From Nitrososphaerota archaeon (GTDB lineage: Archaea > Thermoproteota > Nitrososphaeria > Nitrososphaerales > JAHFOH01): a DNA stretch of 12,310 bases. The stretch spans positions 1 to 12,310 of the forward strand of contig JAHFOH010000030.1 in the NCBI GenBank assembly GCA_023266955.1. The letters run 5' to 3'. Position 1 is the stretch's first letter; each line of letters opens with the position of its first letter. Under the pieces are notes generated by a model. It saw only the letters and a program-made list of their open reading frames with translations, was not told where the DNA came from and made no database searches. Made by a program: the position numbers and the translations under genes. This document shows, one piece after another, positions 1-5,667 of this stretch.

Positions 1-252
1 TTGCCTACCAGAGGGTCCGTCATGATCCTCGATTGGAACTTAATGAATGCTCCATTTGAGTCCCGAGGCAGGCTGCGGGAAGCGAATAGAAAGGTGGCAG
101 TTGGACTGATCGCTCTCAACTTGGCTCATCATGCACTGAAACACACACCTGATCGTATCCATTCTCCCCAGGCATACGATGAGGCAAGAAAGCTCGCGGT
201 GCAATGGGGCTTTGCGCGTGAAGTCAAACTGATGGAGAAGCAACTCCTGTAG
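1..252 (+). CDS. Hypothetical protein, possibly 5'-truncated by the window edge
   Basis: I do not recognise this protein. The frame is open from the first base, so its true start may lie outside the window. An ATG at 22 is the first internal candidate, giving 76 residues, with a purine-rich stretch (gaggg) just before it. The visible chain is mostly helical, with a His-rich middle (LAHHALKH) and a basic C-terminus; there is no signal peptide or membrane segment. A strong palindromic terminator-like hairpin begins 32 bases after the stop and separates it from the convergent methyltransferase, which supports a real transcript ending here. It could still be a chance ORF. Confidence 0.45.
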   Translation: MPTRGSVMILDWNLMNAPFESRGRLREANRKVAVGLIALNLAHHALKHTPDRIHSPQAYDEARKLAVQWGFAREVKLMEKQLL

Positions 253-283
253 CTAAGCTCTCAGTATGCACTAGACGTGATAG

Positions 284-314
284 TTCTGAAGAAAAAGAAT
301 TCTTTTTTTCAGAA
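284..314. terminator. Bidirectional terminator-like palindrome between convergent genes
   Basis: TTCTGAA at 284-290 pairs with TTCAGAA at 308-314, and the interior is a perfect palindrome centred on GAATTC with A- and T-runs on either side. One unpaired G (291) is the only irregularity. The plus strand carries seven T in a row (303-309) and the minus strand five. It lies between the stop of the upstream plus-strand gene and the stop of the convergent methyltransferase, where a shared terminator would be expected. Confidence 0.6.
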
Positions 315-372
315 GTCACAGGACGAAATAGAGATGAAAAGGCTCTAGTCGATAAAGCTCGTATCGAAGCCC

Positions 373-391
373 TATACGGCGGAACCGTATA
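373..391. other. Perfect 7-bp hairpin just beyond the methyltransferase stop
   Basis: TATACGG (373-379) and CCGTATA (385-391) form a perfect stem with the five-base loop CGGAA. On the minus strand it begins 12 bases after the methyltransferase stop. It has no T-run of its own, so it is more likely a 3'-end stabilising or processing element than a terminator. It could be chance. Confidence 0.35.
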
Positions 392-403
392 ACATTCGTT
401 CAG

Positions 404-1021
404 CTACTTTTTACTCATCAAGACAGATCTAAGATAAACGCTTTCTCCGTCATTGGGTTGAATATGGACTACCTCTCTAGCTTCTTGAATCTCGAAATAC
501 TTTGAAAAATTAGAGTTAATCTTCTCCACCGAAAACAACTTTCCTTCCTCCCTTTCCTGTTTCCAGTTGTTCCTGTCACTAAAACAAATCAAATGATACT
601 TTCCGTTATTCCTCAAAAGTGAATGCGCACCCTGAACATACCTTTCTCTCAAATCTATAGGTACATGATGGAAGCAACCTCTATCAAAAACAAAATCAAA
701 AGATTTACTTCCAAATTTCAAGTCAAGAGCATTGCCAACAAGAAATTTTGCTTTAATGCTTTCTTTTCTCGCCCGTTCTTTCGCGATTCTTACTGCACTC
801 TTCGATATGTCTAAGCCAGTAACATCAAAACCTAACCTTGCAAGATAAATGGCATGTGTTCCAGAACCACAGCCCAGGTCCAGCGCTTTGCCTCTCTCGA
901 TTTTTCCTTGCTTTATGAGTCTAACAAGTTCCTCCTCCGGTCTGTTTGTCTCCCAAGGAAGGTTTGCATAATCTCCAGAAGCATAATGATGTTCCCAAGT
1001 TTCTTCAATCGATTTTTCCAA
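404..1021 (-). CDS. Class I SAM-dependent methyltransferase (205 aa)
   Basis: A Rossmann-fold methyltransferase that should transfer a methyl group from S-adenosylmethionine to an unknown small substrate. The N-terminus (W9..Y13..G16 and PWE at 22-24) resembles the thiol/thiopurine methyltransferase and TehB-like group. Motif I, which binds SAM, is DLGCGSG at 48-54; the acidic residue after strand 2 is D71; NALD at 97-100 follows strand 3; FDRGCFHH at 112-119 is a post-motif signature I associate with this group. Length is normal for a stand-alone domain. The start is TTG at 1021: an in-frame TGA lies two codons upstream and no other start is available. A TATA-like box sits about 33 bases upstream. 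The gene looks AT-richer than its neighbours (not counted), so recent transfer is possible. Family call is firm; substrate unknown. Confidence 0.85.
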   Translation of the reverse strand: MEKSIEETWEHHYASGDYANLPWETNRPEEELVRLIKQGKIERGKALDLGCGSGTHAIYLARLGFDVTGLDISKSAVRIAKERARKESIKAKFLVGNALDLKFGSKSFDFVFDRGCFHHVPIDLRERYVQGAHSLLRNNGKYHLICFSDRNNWKQEREEGKLFSVEKINSNFSKYFEIQEAREVVHIQPNDGESVYLRSVLMSKK

Positions 1022-1047
1022 GACTCAAGTTCCTAGATGCTGACTTG

Positions 1048-1058
1048 CCATTTAATAC
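1048..1058 (-). promoter_or_regulatory. TATA-like box for the methyltransferase gene
   Basis: On the minus strand this reads gtattaaatgg, an A/T core centred about 33 bases before the TTG start at 1021. Archaeal transcription usually begins about 25 bases after the TATA box, which would give a leader of about 8 bases. Inferred from spacing and composition only. Confidence 0.4.
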
Positions 1059-1114
1059 TTCACGAAGCTGAGCCTTCAGGTGCACTAAATCGAACAAAAC
1101 CGTAGGAATAAGGA

Positions 1115-1202
1115 TGCGGCCGGCGGGATTTGAACCCGCGATCGCCAGCTCTCTTCTGATAATGATGGGAGGCTGGAATCCTAACCACTAGACCACGGCC
1201 GC
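1115..1202 (-). tRNA. tRNA-Gly(CCC) with a 15-base intron at position 37/38
   Basis: Read on the minus strand, the acceptor stem GCGGCCG/CGGCCGC (1196-1202 with 1116-1122) is perfect, the T arm is GCGGG-TTCAAAT-CCCGC (1123-1139), and the anticodon stem CCAGC/GCTGG is perfect (1172-1176 with 1145-1149). The loop is C-T-CCC-A, then an extra 15 bases (1151-1165), then the A of position 38. Removing the insert gives a 7-base loop with anticodon CCC (bases 1167-1169). The insert lies at 37/38, the canonical archaeal intron site cut by the tRNA-splicing endonuclease. The discriminator base is A (1115) and CCA is not encoded. The body closely matches archaeal glycine tRNAs. Confidence 0.95.
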
Positions 1203-1272
1203 AAATCCTAGCCTGATTTGCAGTGTGACTTAGCAATAGCTATTACCCTTAGTTTGCAGCCCTCCCGATAAG

Positions 1273-1464
1273 TTGCCGGTAGCGAATTCATTCAACTTGG
1301 GGGATAGGGTTCAGTCTATCCTAGGCGCTTCCGGCATAGTAGAGGCCGTTGAACAAGACAAAGACGGGCAAGTCAGGGTATTCATAAGATGGAAGAGTGG
1401 AGTGCTAGGATCTTACAATGAGGAGGAAGTGAAGCGCTATGAAATCAAGAGACTGAGTGCCTAA
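1273..1464 (+). CDS. Small SH3/Tudor-like beta-barrel protein (63 aa)
   Basis: A small basic protein whose core (NLGDRVQSILGASGIVEAV...VRVFIRWKSGVLGSYNEEEVKRY) alternates short strands with Gly turns, as in SH3-, Tudor- or KOW-like barrels; such domains often bind RNA, DNA or protein tails. No specific family is recognised. The start is TTG at 1273, since an in-frame TAG lies at 1237 with no ATG between; a second TTG (residue 9) is an alternative. The gene diverges from the tRNA-Gly gene across 70 bases. Its TAA stop overlaps the stop of the convergent arcadin-like gene by four bases (CTAA at 1461-1464). Confidence 0.65.
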   Translation: MPVANSFNLGDRVQSILGASGIVEAVEQDKDGQVRVFIRWKSGVLGSYNEEEVKRYEIKRLSA

Positions 1465-1802
1465 ACTCCTTCCGGCTTCTGGAGGCTTATACTTCCGTCC
1501 TTAAAGACCAGTTCATATGTGTCGTTAACCTCCAACCTCGTTCCGAGTAGATCATACTCATTCTCCGTCAGGAAAAGACTCAGTTTAGGGAATACGAATT
1601 CCCTCATCTGAGGAAATAGCCCCATAGATTGGAGCTGGGAAACAATTCCCTTTACGACTCTCGCCTCGTCCTCCCCTACTCCTCCCATTACGAACGGCTG
1701 CCCTCCTCGCTGCCTCACTTCTACTAGTTCAACTTGCTTCCCTGCTTTTCCGGTTTCAGGGTCATTATAGCTCGTAATTCTGAGGACTTTGACGAGAACC
1801 AA
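1461..1802 (-). CDS. Arcadin-1-like protein (113 aa)
   Basis: From memory of the family, this resembles arcadin-1, a small protein encoded with the actin homologue crenactin in Pyrobaculum relatives and also found in other TACK archaea. Visible features are the N-terminal strand VKVLRITSYNDPETGK (4-19), the segment KQVELVEVRQRGG (22-34), a central helix (DEARVVKGIVSQLQSMG) and the C-terminal block PKLSLFLTENEYDLLG (72-87) followed by a strand ending in SISLQ. Arcadins are thought to act with the actin-like cytoskeleton in the cytoplasm, but no crenactin gene is in the window. The TTG start at 1802 is forced: no ATG or GTG lies between it and the upstream A/T-rich promoter. The family name is recalled, not searched. 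Confidence 0.55.
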   Translation of the reverse strand: MVLVKVLRITSYNDPETGKAGKQVELVEVRQRGGQPFVMGGVGEDEARVVKGIVSQLQSMGLFPQMREFVFPKLSLFLTENEYDLLGTRLEVNDTYELVFKDGSISLQKPEGV

Positions 1803-1832
1803 ATTGATACTGAAACCAACCCCTATTTTTTC

Positions 1833-1843
1833 TAATATTAAAT
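1833..1843 (-). promoter_or_regulatory. TATA-like box for the arcadin-1-like gene
   Basis: The A/T-only stretch, read on the minus strand as atttaatatta, is centred about 36 bases before the TTG start at 1802. That predicts a transcription start near 1812 and a leader of about 10 bases. The rest of the 1803-1961 gap shows no ORF or RNA that I can support. Confidence 0.45.
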
Positions 1844-1961
1844 GCTGTTGGAAACTACATCCTTTCGACCGTTAAATTCAGGCCAATAGCTTCGGAAACT
1901 CTTGGCGTAGGATCGATGGATGGTTTCGTTGCGACGCCTGATGTGAGAGCACTTCTCGAGG

Positions 1962-2498
1962 CTATACGGCAGAGGATGTTTCAGCAGAAGCGTCCTCCCC
2001 CTGAATTTCAGGAGTGGATGAATCTGAGTCCCCTTCGACAGAAAGTGGGGCCTTCTCCATCATAGGCTCCGCTTCCACTAGCCTATGCTCTGGTGCCCTT
2101 TCGGCGGGAAGAGGCTGCATTCCCTTCACCAGCTGGTCCGCGTACTCCTCAGAAATCGCCCTAGCCGCAAAGAGGTTAACGAGCGAATTTGCGGAGGCTT
2201 CGCCAGTCACCTTCCCGATCGTCCCCCTTGTCTGCCTCCACTTCAGCTTCGTGTTTCCACTCTTCGACGAGTAGATCACTCCAAGGATGTCCGTGGCATT
2301 GACAAATGTAATCTCTCGAATCTTCTTCAGGGTCACTTTGTCCGCGGCTTCCACATAGATTGAACCTGCCAAGCCTTCTTTCTCCGGAAATACTTCGGGA
2401 TCCTCCAGATAGCTTTCTGGCATGAACGATAAGCAAGTACTGTTGATGAGAAATCTCCTAAAACCCTCCAGATGCGCCGTGGTGTCGATGTGAACCAT
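1962..2498 (-). CDS. Hypothetical protein with acidic Ser/Glu-rich tail (178 aa)
   Basis: Not recognised. Residues 1-125 look like a compact alpha/beta domain with alternating strands (GLAGSIYVEAADKVTLKKIREITFV... and TDILGVIYSSKSGNTKLKWRQT), a pattern reminiscent of PH-like or other small barrel folds. From about 130 the chain becomes low-complexity and rich in Pro, Glu, Ser and Ala (PAERAPEH..., DSDSSTPE...), probably a disordered acidic tail. There is no signal peptide or membrane segment. It begins with ATG, and a symmetric TATA-like element lies about 32 bases upstream, which predicts an almost leaderless mRNA. It is followed by the arcadin-like gene on the same strand after about 160 bases, so the two probably have separate promoters. 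Confidence 0.75.
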   Translation of the reverse strand: MVHIDTTAHLEGFRRFLINSTCLSFMPESYLEDPEVFPEKEGLAGSIYVEAADKVTLKKIREITFVNATDILGVIYSSKSGNTKLKWRQTRGTIGKVTGEASANSLVNLFAARAISEEYADQLVKGMQPLPAERAPEHRLVEAEPMMEKAPLSVEGDSDSSTPEIQGEDASAETSSAV

Positions 2499-2525
2499 CG
2501 CCTTCTGACCATTTTTGTCATCGCC

Positions 2526-2536
2526 GTTATAATAGG
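2526..2536 (-). promoter_or_regulatory. TATA-like box for the acidic-tailed hypothetical
   Basis: Minus-strand cctattataac is centred about 32 bases before the ATG at 2498, predicting a leader of only about 5 bases. The core TTATAA is self-complementary, so the same box could also face the plus strand towards the small ORF at 2608. Confidence 0.45.
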
Positions 2537-2607
2537 TTTTACCGGATTTTGATCATCAAGTCGAAGGTCAGTTTGTAGTAGCTCAAAGGTATGTCGACAC
2601 GCCAGGT

Positions 2608-2733
2608 ATGTTGCAGCGGCTGGGGCTGAAACCCGGAGCTCAAATCCTAGCAGTGGCAGACCAGATCTCTGGCACAGTTTTTCTTTACCGTGAACTTCCA
2701 AGTCTAATAACTTCAGGTAGAATACCACGATGA
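2608..2733 (+). CDS. Possible small AbrB-like ORF (41 aa), or remnant of one
   Basis: The 265-base gap between two minus-strand genes contains a short plus-strand frame beginning with ATG and reading LQRLGLKPGAQILAVADQ and onwards. The phrase LGLKPGAQI, followed by a strand and an ending like TVFLYREL, recalls the end of AbrB/MazE swapped-hairpin DNA-binding domains (LGLKPGDKV-type). The frame stays open upstream to a TAG at 2533, with protein-like codons but no start codon before 2608. It could therefore be a complete tiny protein or the eroded end of a longer gene. No ribosome binding site is evident. Low confidence. Confidence 0.28.
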   Translation: MLQRLGLKPGAQILAVADQISGTVFLYRELPSLITSGRIPR

Positions 2734-2762
2734 TTCGTGGGTATGATGGAGGCTCTAAGACT

Positions 2763-3617
2763 CTAGGATAGAAGTGGTATCACAAGTTCAGCAATCTTAC
2801 GGGTAGACTCTCCGCTCAGATCCTTCGTTGCGTCCAAACTAGCAACTTCAATTGCAGTCAACCTACCGCTTTCTTTCACTCGAAATAAAGATTGGAGCAT
2901 TTCGTCCACTGAAGGGCCATTAGCAACAGGAAAGTTAACCGCTGGGATAATAGAAGGATCCAGAGCATCTACATCCAAATGAACCATAACTGCGCCATCC
3001 GTTTTGTTTAGAAAAGAAGCCACATCAGAAGCGAGTTGCCCCGTCCGATAATTTTTGTGAAAAAGCCTGGACTCCCTTATGTTGATTTTTTCACCGGGGT
3101 CAAGATCGCGAGTAGCTAAGAGCGCAACGCTCCTGTCGGGAATCAATGGCTCGGACGATAGACCAGTAATCTGAAACATTCCAGTTGCCAAGGCTAGGAC
3201 CATACCTCCAATGAAACCGGATGGAGTTGTCTTGGGAGTGTTAAAGTCCCCGTGAGCGTCAAACCAAAGGAGGTTGAGGTCATTGTATGCTTTAGTCAAG
3301 CTCGGCAATGTGACGAGTATTATTCCGCAGTCTCCACCGACGATTAGGGGAAACTTGAGGGGATCGAACAGAGATCTGAACATGTGACGCCCACCCTCAA
3401 CCATTTTCACATAACCGGCGAGATAACGCAGCTTATTCTCAGGTCCCGGATCACCGTCCAATGCAGGGACTTCCATTATCCTACTGTCCAAGGGTCCCCA
3501 TTCACGTTTCCTTTGGTACTCTTCAAGGACACGACCGACTGTCCTCGGCGTCCCCGCTACTCCCGCTGTTTGGATGCCTGACACTATTGGCAGTCCAAGA
3601 AGCTGAACAGGTTTCAT
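2763..3617 (-). CDS. Divergent arginase/agmatinase-family (ureohydrolase) protein (284 aa)
   Basis: The ureohydrolase fold uses two Mn2+ ions to hydrolyse guanidino or formimino groups (arginine, agmatine, formiminoglutamate and others). Three family motifs are present in order: GGDC at 94-97, DAHGD at 120-124 and DVDALDP at 215-221, with the conserved Glu probably E257. Two key positions differ from classical enzymes. The metal-ligand His of GGDHS is Cys97, and the catalytic-loop SGNxHG reads SGFIGG (133-138), so that His is absent. I recall a GGDC subgroup in this superfamily, so the protein may be active on an unusual substrate. Length is normal. The ATG is preceded by AAGGTGA nine bases upstream (3627-3633) and a TATA-like box at 3651-3661. 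Family firm, substrate unknown. Confidence 0.88.
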   Translation of the reverse strand: MKPVQLLGLPIVSGIQTAGVAGTPRTVGRVLEEYQRKREWGPLDSRIMEVPALDGDPGPENKLRYLAGYVKMVEGGRHMFRSLFDPLKFPLIVGGDCGIILVTLPSLTKAYNDLNLLWFDAHGDFNTPKTTPSGFIGGMVLALATGMFQITGLSSEPLIPDRSVALLATRDLDPGEKINIRESRLFHKNYRTGQLASDVASFLNKTDGAVMVHLDVDALDPSIIPAVNFPVANGPSVDEMLQSLFRVKESGRLTAIEVASLDATKDLSGESTRKIAELVIPLLS

Positions 3618-3626
3618 TGTACTGGG

Positions 3627-3661
3627 TCACCTTACTAACCACAATACTTCTCTAAATTTAT
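3627..3661 (-). promoter_or_regulatory. Promoter and ribosome binding site of the ureohydrolase gene
   Basis: On the minus strand an A/T-only block (taaatttaga, 3651-3660) lies about 39 bases before the ATG at 3617. The sequence aaggtga (3627-3633), a good match to the archaeal anti-Shine-Dalgarno, lies nine bases before it. This is the clearest ribosome binding site in the window. Confidence 0.55.
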
Positions 3662-3746
3662 GGTTACGCAGATCGGCATTAGTCCGAAATCTCACATCCC
3701 CAACTACATAATCCACTAGTTTGGTCCCGCCAGGAGACAATATCGG

Positions 3747-3762
3747 AAAAAAATATTTTTTC
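3747..3762. other. A-run/T-run near-palindrome in the divergent intergenic region
   Basis: Seven A, then TA, then six T make an almost perfect A/T palindrome, inside a 301-base gap (3618-3918) between the divergent ureohydrolase and coiled-coil genes. It may be a bent-DNA or protein-binding element. The T-rich half could also terminate plus-strand read-through. I see no RNA gene in this gap. Confidence 0.3.
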
Positions 3763-3826
3763 ACAATGGCTCTTTTCTATCATGCTCCAGATTACTTATG
3801 GGGGACGGTAATGGCTCCATCGCGCA

Positions 3827-3850
3827 CTTTTCCACTATCCCTTGGAAAAG
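3827..3850. promoter_or_regulatory. Inverted repeat upstream of the coiled-coil pair (possible operator)
   Basis: CTTTTCC (3827-3833) and GGAAAAG (3844-3850) are perfect inverted repeats with a 10-base spacer, so the half-sites are 17 bases apart centre to centre. The element lies 24 bases upstream of the TATA-like box at 3874, a position typical for archaeal activator or repressor sites. No regulator is assigned. Confidence 0.35.
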
Positions 3851-3873
3851 GCTTTGATCCGCACCTGCCAGCA

Positions 3874-3882
3874 AATAATAAT
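3874..3882 (+). promoter_or_regulatory. TATA-like box for the coiled-coil gene pair
   Basis: The sequence aataataat is centred about 41 bases before the ATG at 3919, predicting transcription from about 3904. A T-run (3900-3907) follows in the predicted start region. Confidence 0.35.
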
Positions 3883-3918
3883 CCTTCACCTGACCATCAA
3901 TTTTTTTAGGCATCACTC

Positions 3919-4242
3919 ATGAAATGTCTAGCCAATTCACCCCCTCTTCAGAGATCTGTAATGGAAGTTTCAGAAGGGTTCGCCAACCGTAAGACTGAGC
4001 TGGAGGCAAGGATCAGTGAACTCGAGTCCCAGAGAGCTACCGCGGTTTCAGAAATTCCCGTCCTGAGAGAGAAGCTGGAGACACTTAAGCTTGAGAGAAC
4101 CGCTAACGTGCTGGAAGGAGAAGTAGCTTCACTTCAATCTGAGAAGAGTGCTCTAGAACAGGAAATCGCGGCCTATGTGACTCCAGAAACGGCTACTGAA
4201 GCGCCAGCACAAACGGAAGCGGTTCCAGTAGTAACTGCCTGA
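3919..4242 (+). CDS. Small coiled-coil protein (107 aa), paralogue of the next gene
   Basis: Almost entirely heptad-patterned helix: residues 15-87 (from VSEGFANRKTELEARIS to LEQEIAAYV) have leucines spaced as in a parallel coiled coil, followed by a Thr/Glu/Ala/Pro-rich flexible tail. The end of the helix (LEGEVASLQSEKSALEQEIA) aligns residue for residue with the end of the following protein (LEREVTFLQDDKRGLEAEIA), so the two are paralogous and may form a heterodimer. Unlike its partner it lacks the zinc ribbon. An ATG at 3961 (residue 15) begins where homology to the partner starts and is a credible alternative start. Eleven bases separate it from the next gene, so the two are probably co-transcribed. 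Function unknown. Confidence 0.72.
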   Translation: MKCLANSPPLQRSVMEVSEGFANRKTELEARISELESQRATAVSEIPVLREKLETLKLERTANVLEGEVASLQSEKSALEQEIAAYVTPETATEAPAQTEAVPVVTA

Positions 4243-4253
4243 AAGATGTAGAG

Positions 4254-4676
4254 ATGGTCAAGTGCCCCCAGTGCGGGACTGACGTCCCAGCACCGAGCAA
4301 AGCATGGTCCCTGTTAAGGGAGCCAGATAAGAGAGGGGGCATTCTCGAGCAGAAAGTGGGAATCTACGAGTGTACAAAGTGTAGGACGAGATTCCCCTTT
4401 GCCTATGGCAGTCAGAAGCTGAAGCTTGTGAACGCCGAAAAATTGCAACAACTGGTAACTGCGCTGGCAGATGCCAAGGATAAGAGCACAAAGCTTGAGC
4501 AAAAAGTATCCGATCTAGAAGCTAGGAAGACGGCACTTGAAGACGATATTCAGCACCTGGAGGAGAGGCTCACCATAAATGAACTTCAAGCCAAAGCCAA
4601 TGCGCTCGAAAGAGAAGTCACTTTTCTACAAGATGATAAACGAGGACTAGAAGCAGAGATCGCCACATACGGCTAG
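4254..4676 (+). CDS. Zinc-ribbon plus coiled-coil protein (140 aa)
   Basis: The N-terminal 50 residues form a zinc ribbon, with CPQCG at 4-8 and CTKC at 40-43, a two-knuckle CxxC...CxxC arrangement that binds one Zn2+ for structure. From about 60 to 138 the chain is a continuous coiled coil (KLEQKVSDLEARKTALEDDI and onward). The last 20 residues closely match the end of the upstream protein. A ribbon on a helical stalk suggests nucleic-acid or protein recognition with dimerisation, but no known family is assigned. Its TAG stop shares the palindrome CTAG (4673-4676) with the stop of the convergent SDR gene, leaving no space for a terminator. Confidence 0.8.
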   Translation: MVKCPQCGTDVPAPSKAWSLLREPDKRGGILEQKVGIYECTKCRTRFPFAYGSQKLKLVNAEKLQQLVTALADAKDKSTKLEQKVSDLEARKTALEDDIQHLEERLTINELQAKANALEREVTFLQDDKRGLEAEIATYG

Positions 4677-5659
4677 ATACCCCGCTCTCTTTCCCTAAAC
4701 CATCCAACCGTCTCCTTGCATCCTCTGGCGAGGAAATAGTCGGGCACATAGCCCAATTCCTCTCTTATCTTACGATCTGAAAGAAGTCTATTTCTCCCGA
4801 GGTATTCAACACTAAAACGAGTAACTTTGGGCTCTGCTTTTGCAAATCGAGAGGAAAATTCTGAAAGGGCCGCACGCAAGTACGCGAACCCAAATGGCAT
4901 GGAAGAGATGTCAACCGGAGAGCCCATCTCCGATGCTAAGCCTTCCACCAGCTCCCTTAACTTACAGTCGAAGCCCTTGACGACGTAGGTATTTCCCACG
5001 GACTTTGGATTGCGAGCCGCCAAGACAAGCGCTTTAGCAACATCCCTAGCATAGATGAGTGACAAAGAATTCTTACCGCCAGAGGGAAGAGTGATCTTGC
5101 CAGTCCTAATGCTTTTCAAAATTCTTCCCGTGAATCTGTAGTCCCTAGGTCCAAACCCGACTACAGGACGAATTATTGTCAAACCTAGCTCAGGATGCTC
5201 CTTCATGAACCAGACCGAAAGTCTCTCTGCTTCAAGTCTGGACCTGTGGTACGGATATTCGGGGTTCGAAGCAAAATTCTCATCCACTGGTGTCTTAGGG
5301 AGATCGAAACCATATACCTCGACTGTGCTGACGTGAATAACACGCTTAACTCCCGCTAGTAAGCAGGCTTCGAGAAGATTTCTGAAACCAACCACATTCA
5401 CAGTGTAATAATCCTCATACCTCTTCGATTCATGTGTCTCAGCCGCGACATTGTACACCACTTCTGCATTCCCTATGGCCTTCTTGAGCATCTCAACATC
5501 AGACAGGTCACCTTCAACGGCCTCTACAGCCAGCTCATCGATCAGTTTGATGTTGCTACCCCTCCGCCACAGCACCTTAGTCATTTCAAGGTTTTTCACT
5601 AGGTACTCGACTAGAGCGCTACCGATGAATCCTGTTGCGCCCGTAACGAAGCTGGTCAT
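4673..5659 (-). CDS. NAD(P)-dependent epimerase/dehydratase-like extended SDR (328 aa)
   Basis: An extended short-chain dehydrogenase/reductase. The dinucleotide motif TGATGFIG is at 6-13, D51 follows strand 3, the NVAAETH segment is at 70-76, and HVSTVEVYG (109-117) carries the catalytic Ser/Thr. The catalytic Tyr is in YHRSR (137-141), where the usual YxxxK reads YxxxR: the active-site lysine is replaced by Arg141 (codon AGA). The sequence resembles the 3-beta-HSD/dihydroflavonol-reductase/sugar-epimerase superfamily; the substrate may be a nucleotide sugar, a sterol-like or an isoprenoid compound. It is the last gene of the minus-strand cluster, starting eight bases after the micro-membrane protein. 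The C-terminal KIREELGYVPD is typical of the family. Cytosolic. Family firm, activity uncertain because of Arg141. Confidence 0.88.
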   Translation of the reverse strand: MTSFVTGATGFIGSALVEYLVKNLEMTKVLWRRGSNIKLIDELAVEAVEGDLSDVEMLKKAIGNAEVVYNVAAETHESKRYEDYYTVNVVGFRNLLEACLLAGVKRVIHVSTVEVYGFDLPKTPVDENFASNPEYPYHRSRLEAERLSVWFMKEHPELGLTIIRPVVGFGPRDYRFTGRILKSIRTGKITLPSGGKNSLSLIYARDVAKALVLAARNPKSVGNTYVVKGFDCKLRELVEGLASEMGSPVDISSMPFGFAYLRAALSEFSSRFAKAEPKVTRFSVEYLGRNRLLSDRKIREELGYVPDYFLARGCKETVGWFRERERGI

Positions 5660-5667
5660 TCAGCTCA

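Noticed and set aside
40..243. 67-codon minus-strand frame opposite the first gene
   Set aside because: No recognisable pattern. The plus-strand frame is longer and is followed by a terminator-like element, although neither is certain.
1150..1166. Reading the split anticodon loop as tRNA-Glu or tRNA-Asp
   Set aside because: Placing the intron at 37/38 leaves anticodon CCC with perfect stems, and the acceptor and T arm match archaeal tRNA-Gly.
2333..2728. 131-codon minus-strand frame overlapping the acidic-tailed gene
   Set aside because: It shares half its length out of frame with a more convincing gene and is rich in Arg, Trp and Cys in a noise-like way.
3721..3909. 62-codon plus-strand frame in the divergent intergenic region
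   Set aside because: TTG start without a ribosome binding site, and a Pro/Phe/His-rich composition with no fold-like pattern. It runs through the A/T palindrome, the inverted repeat and the TATA-like box, so the region reads better as control DNA.
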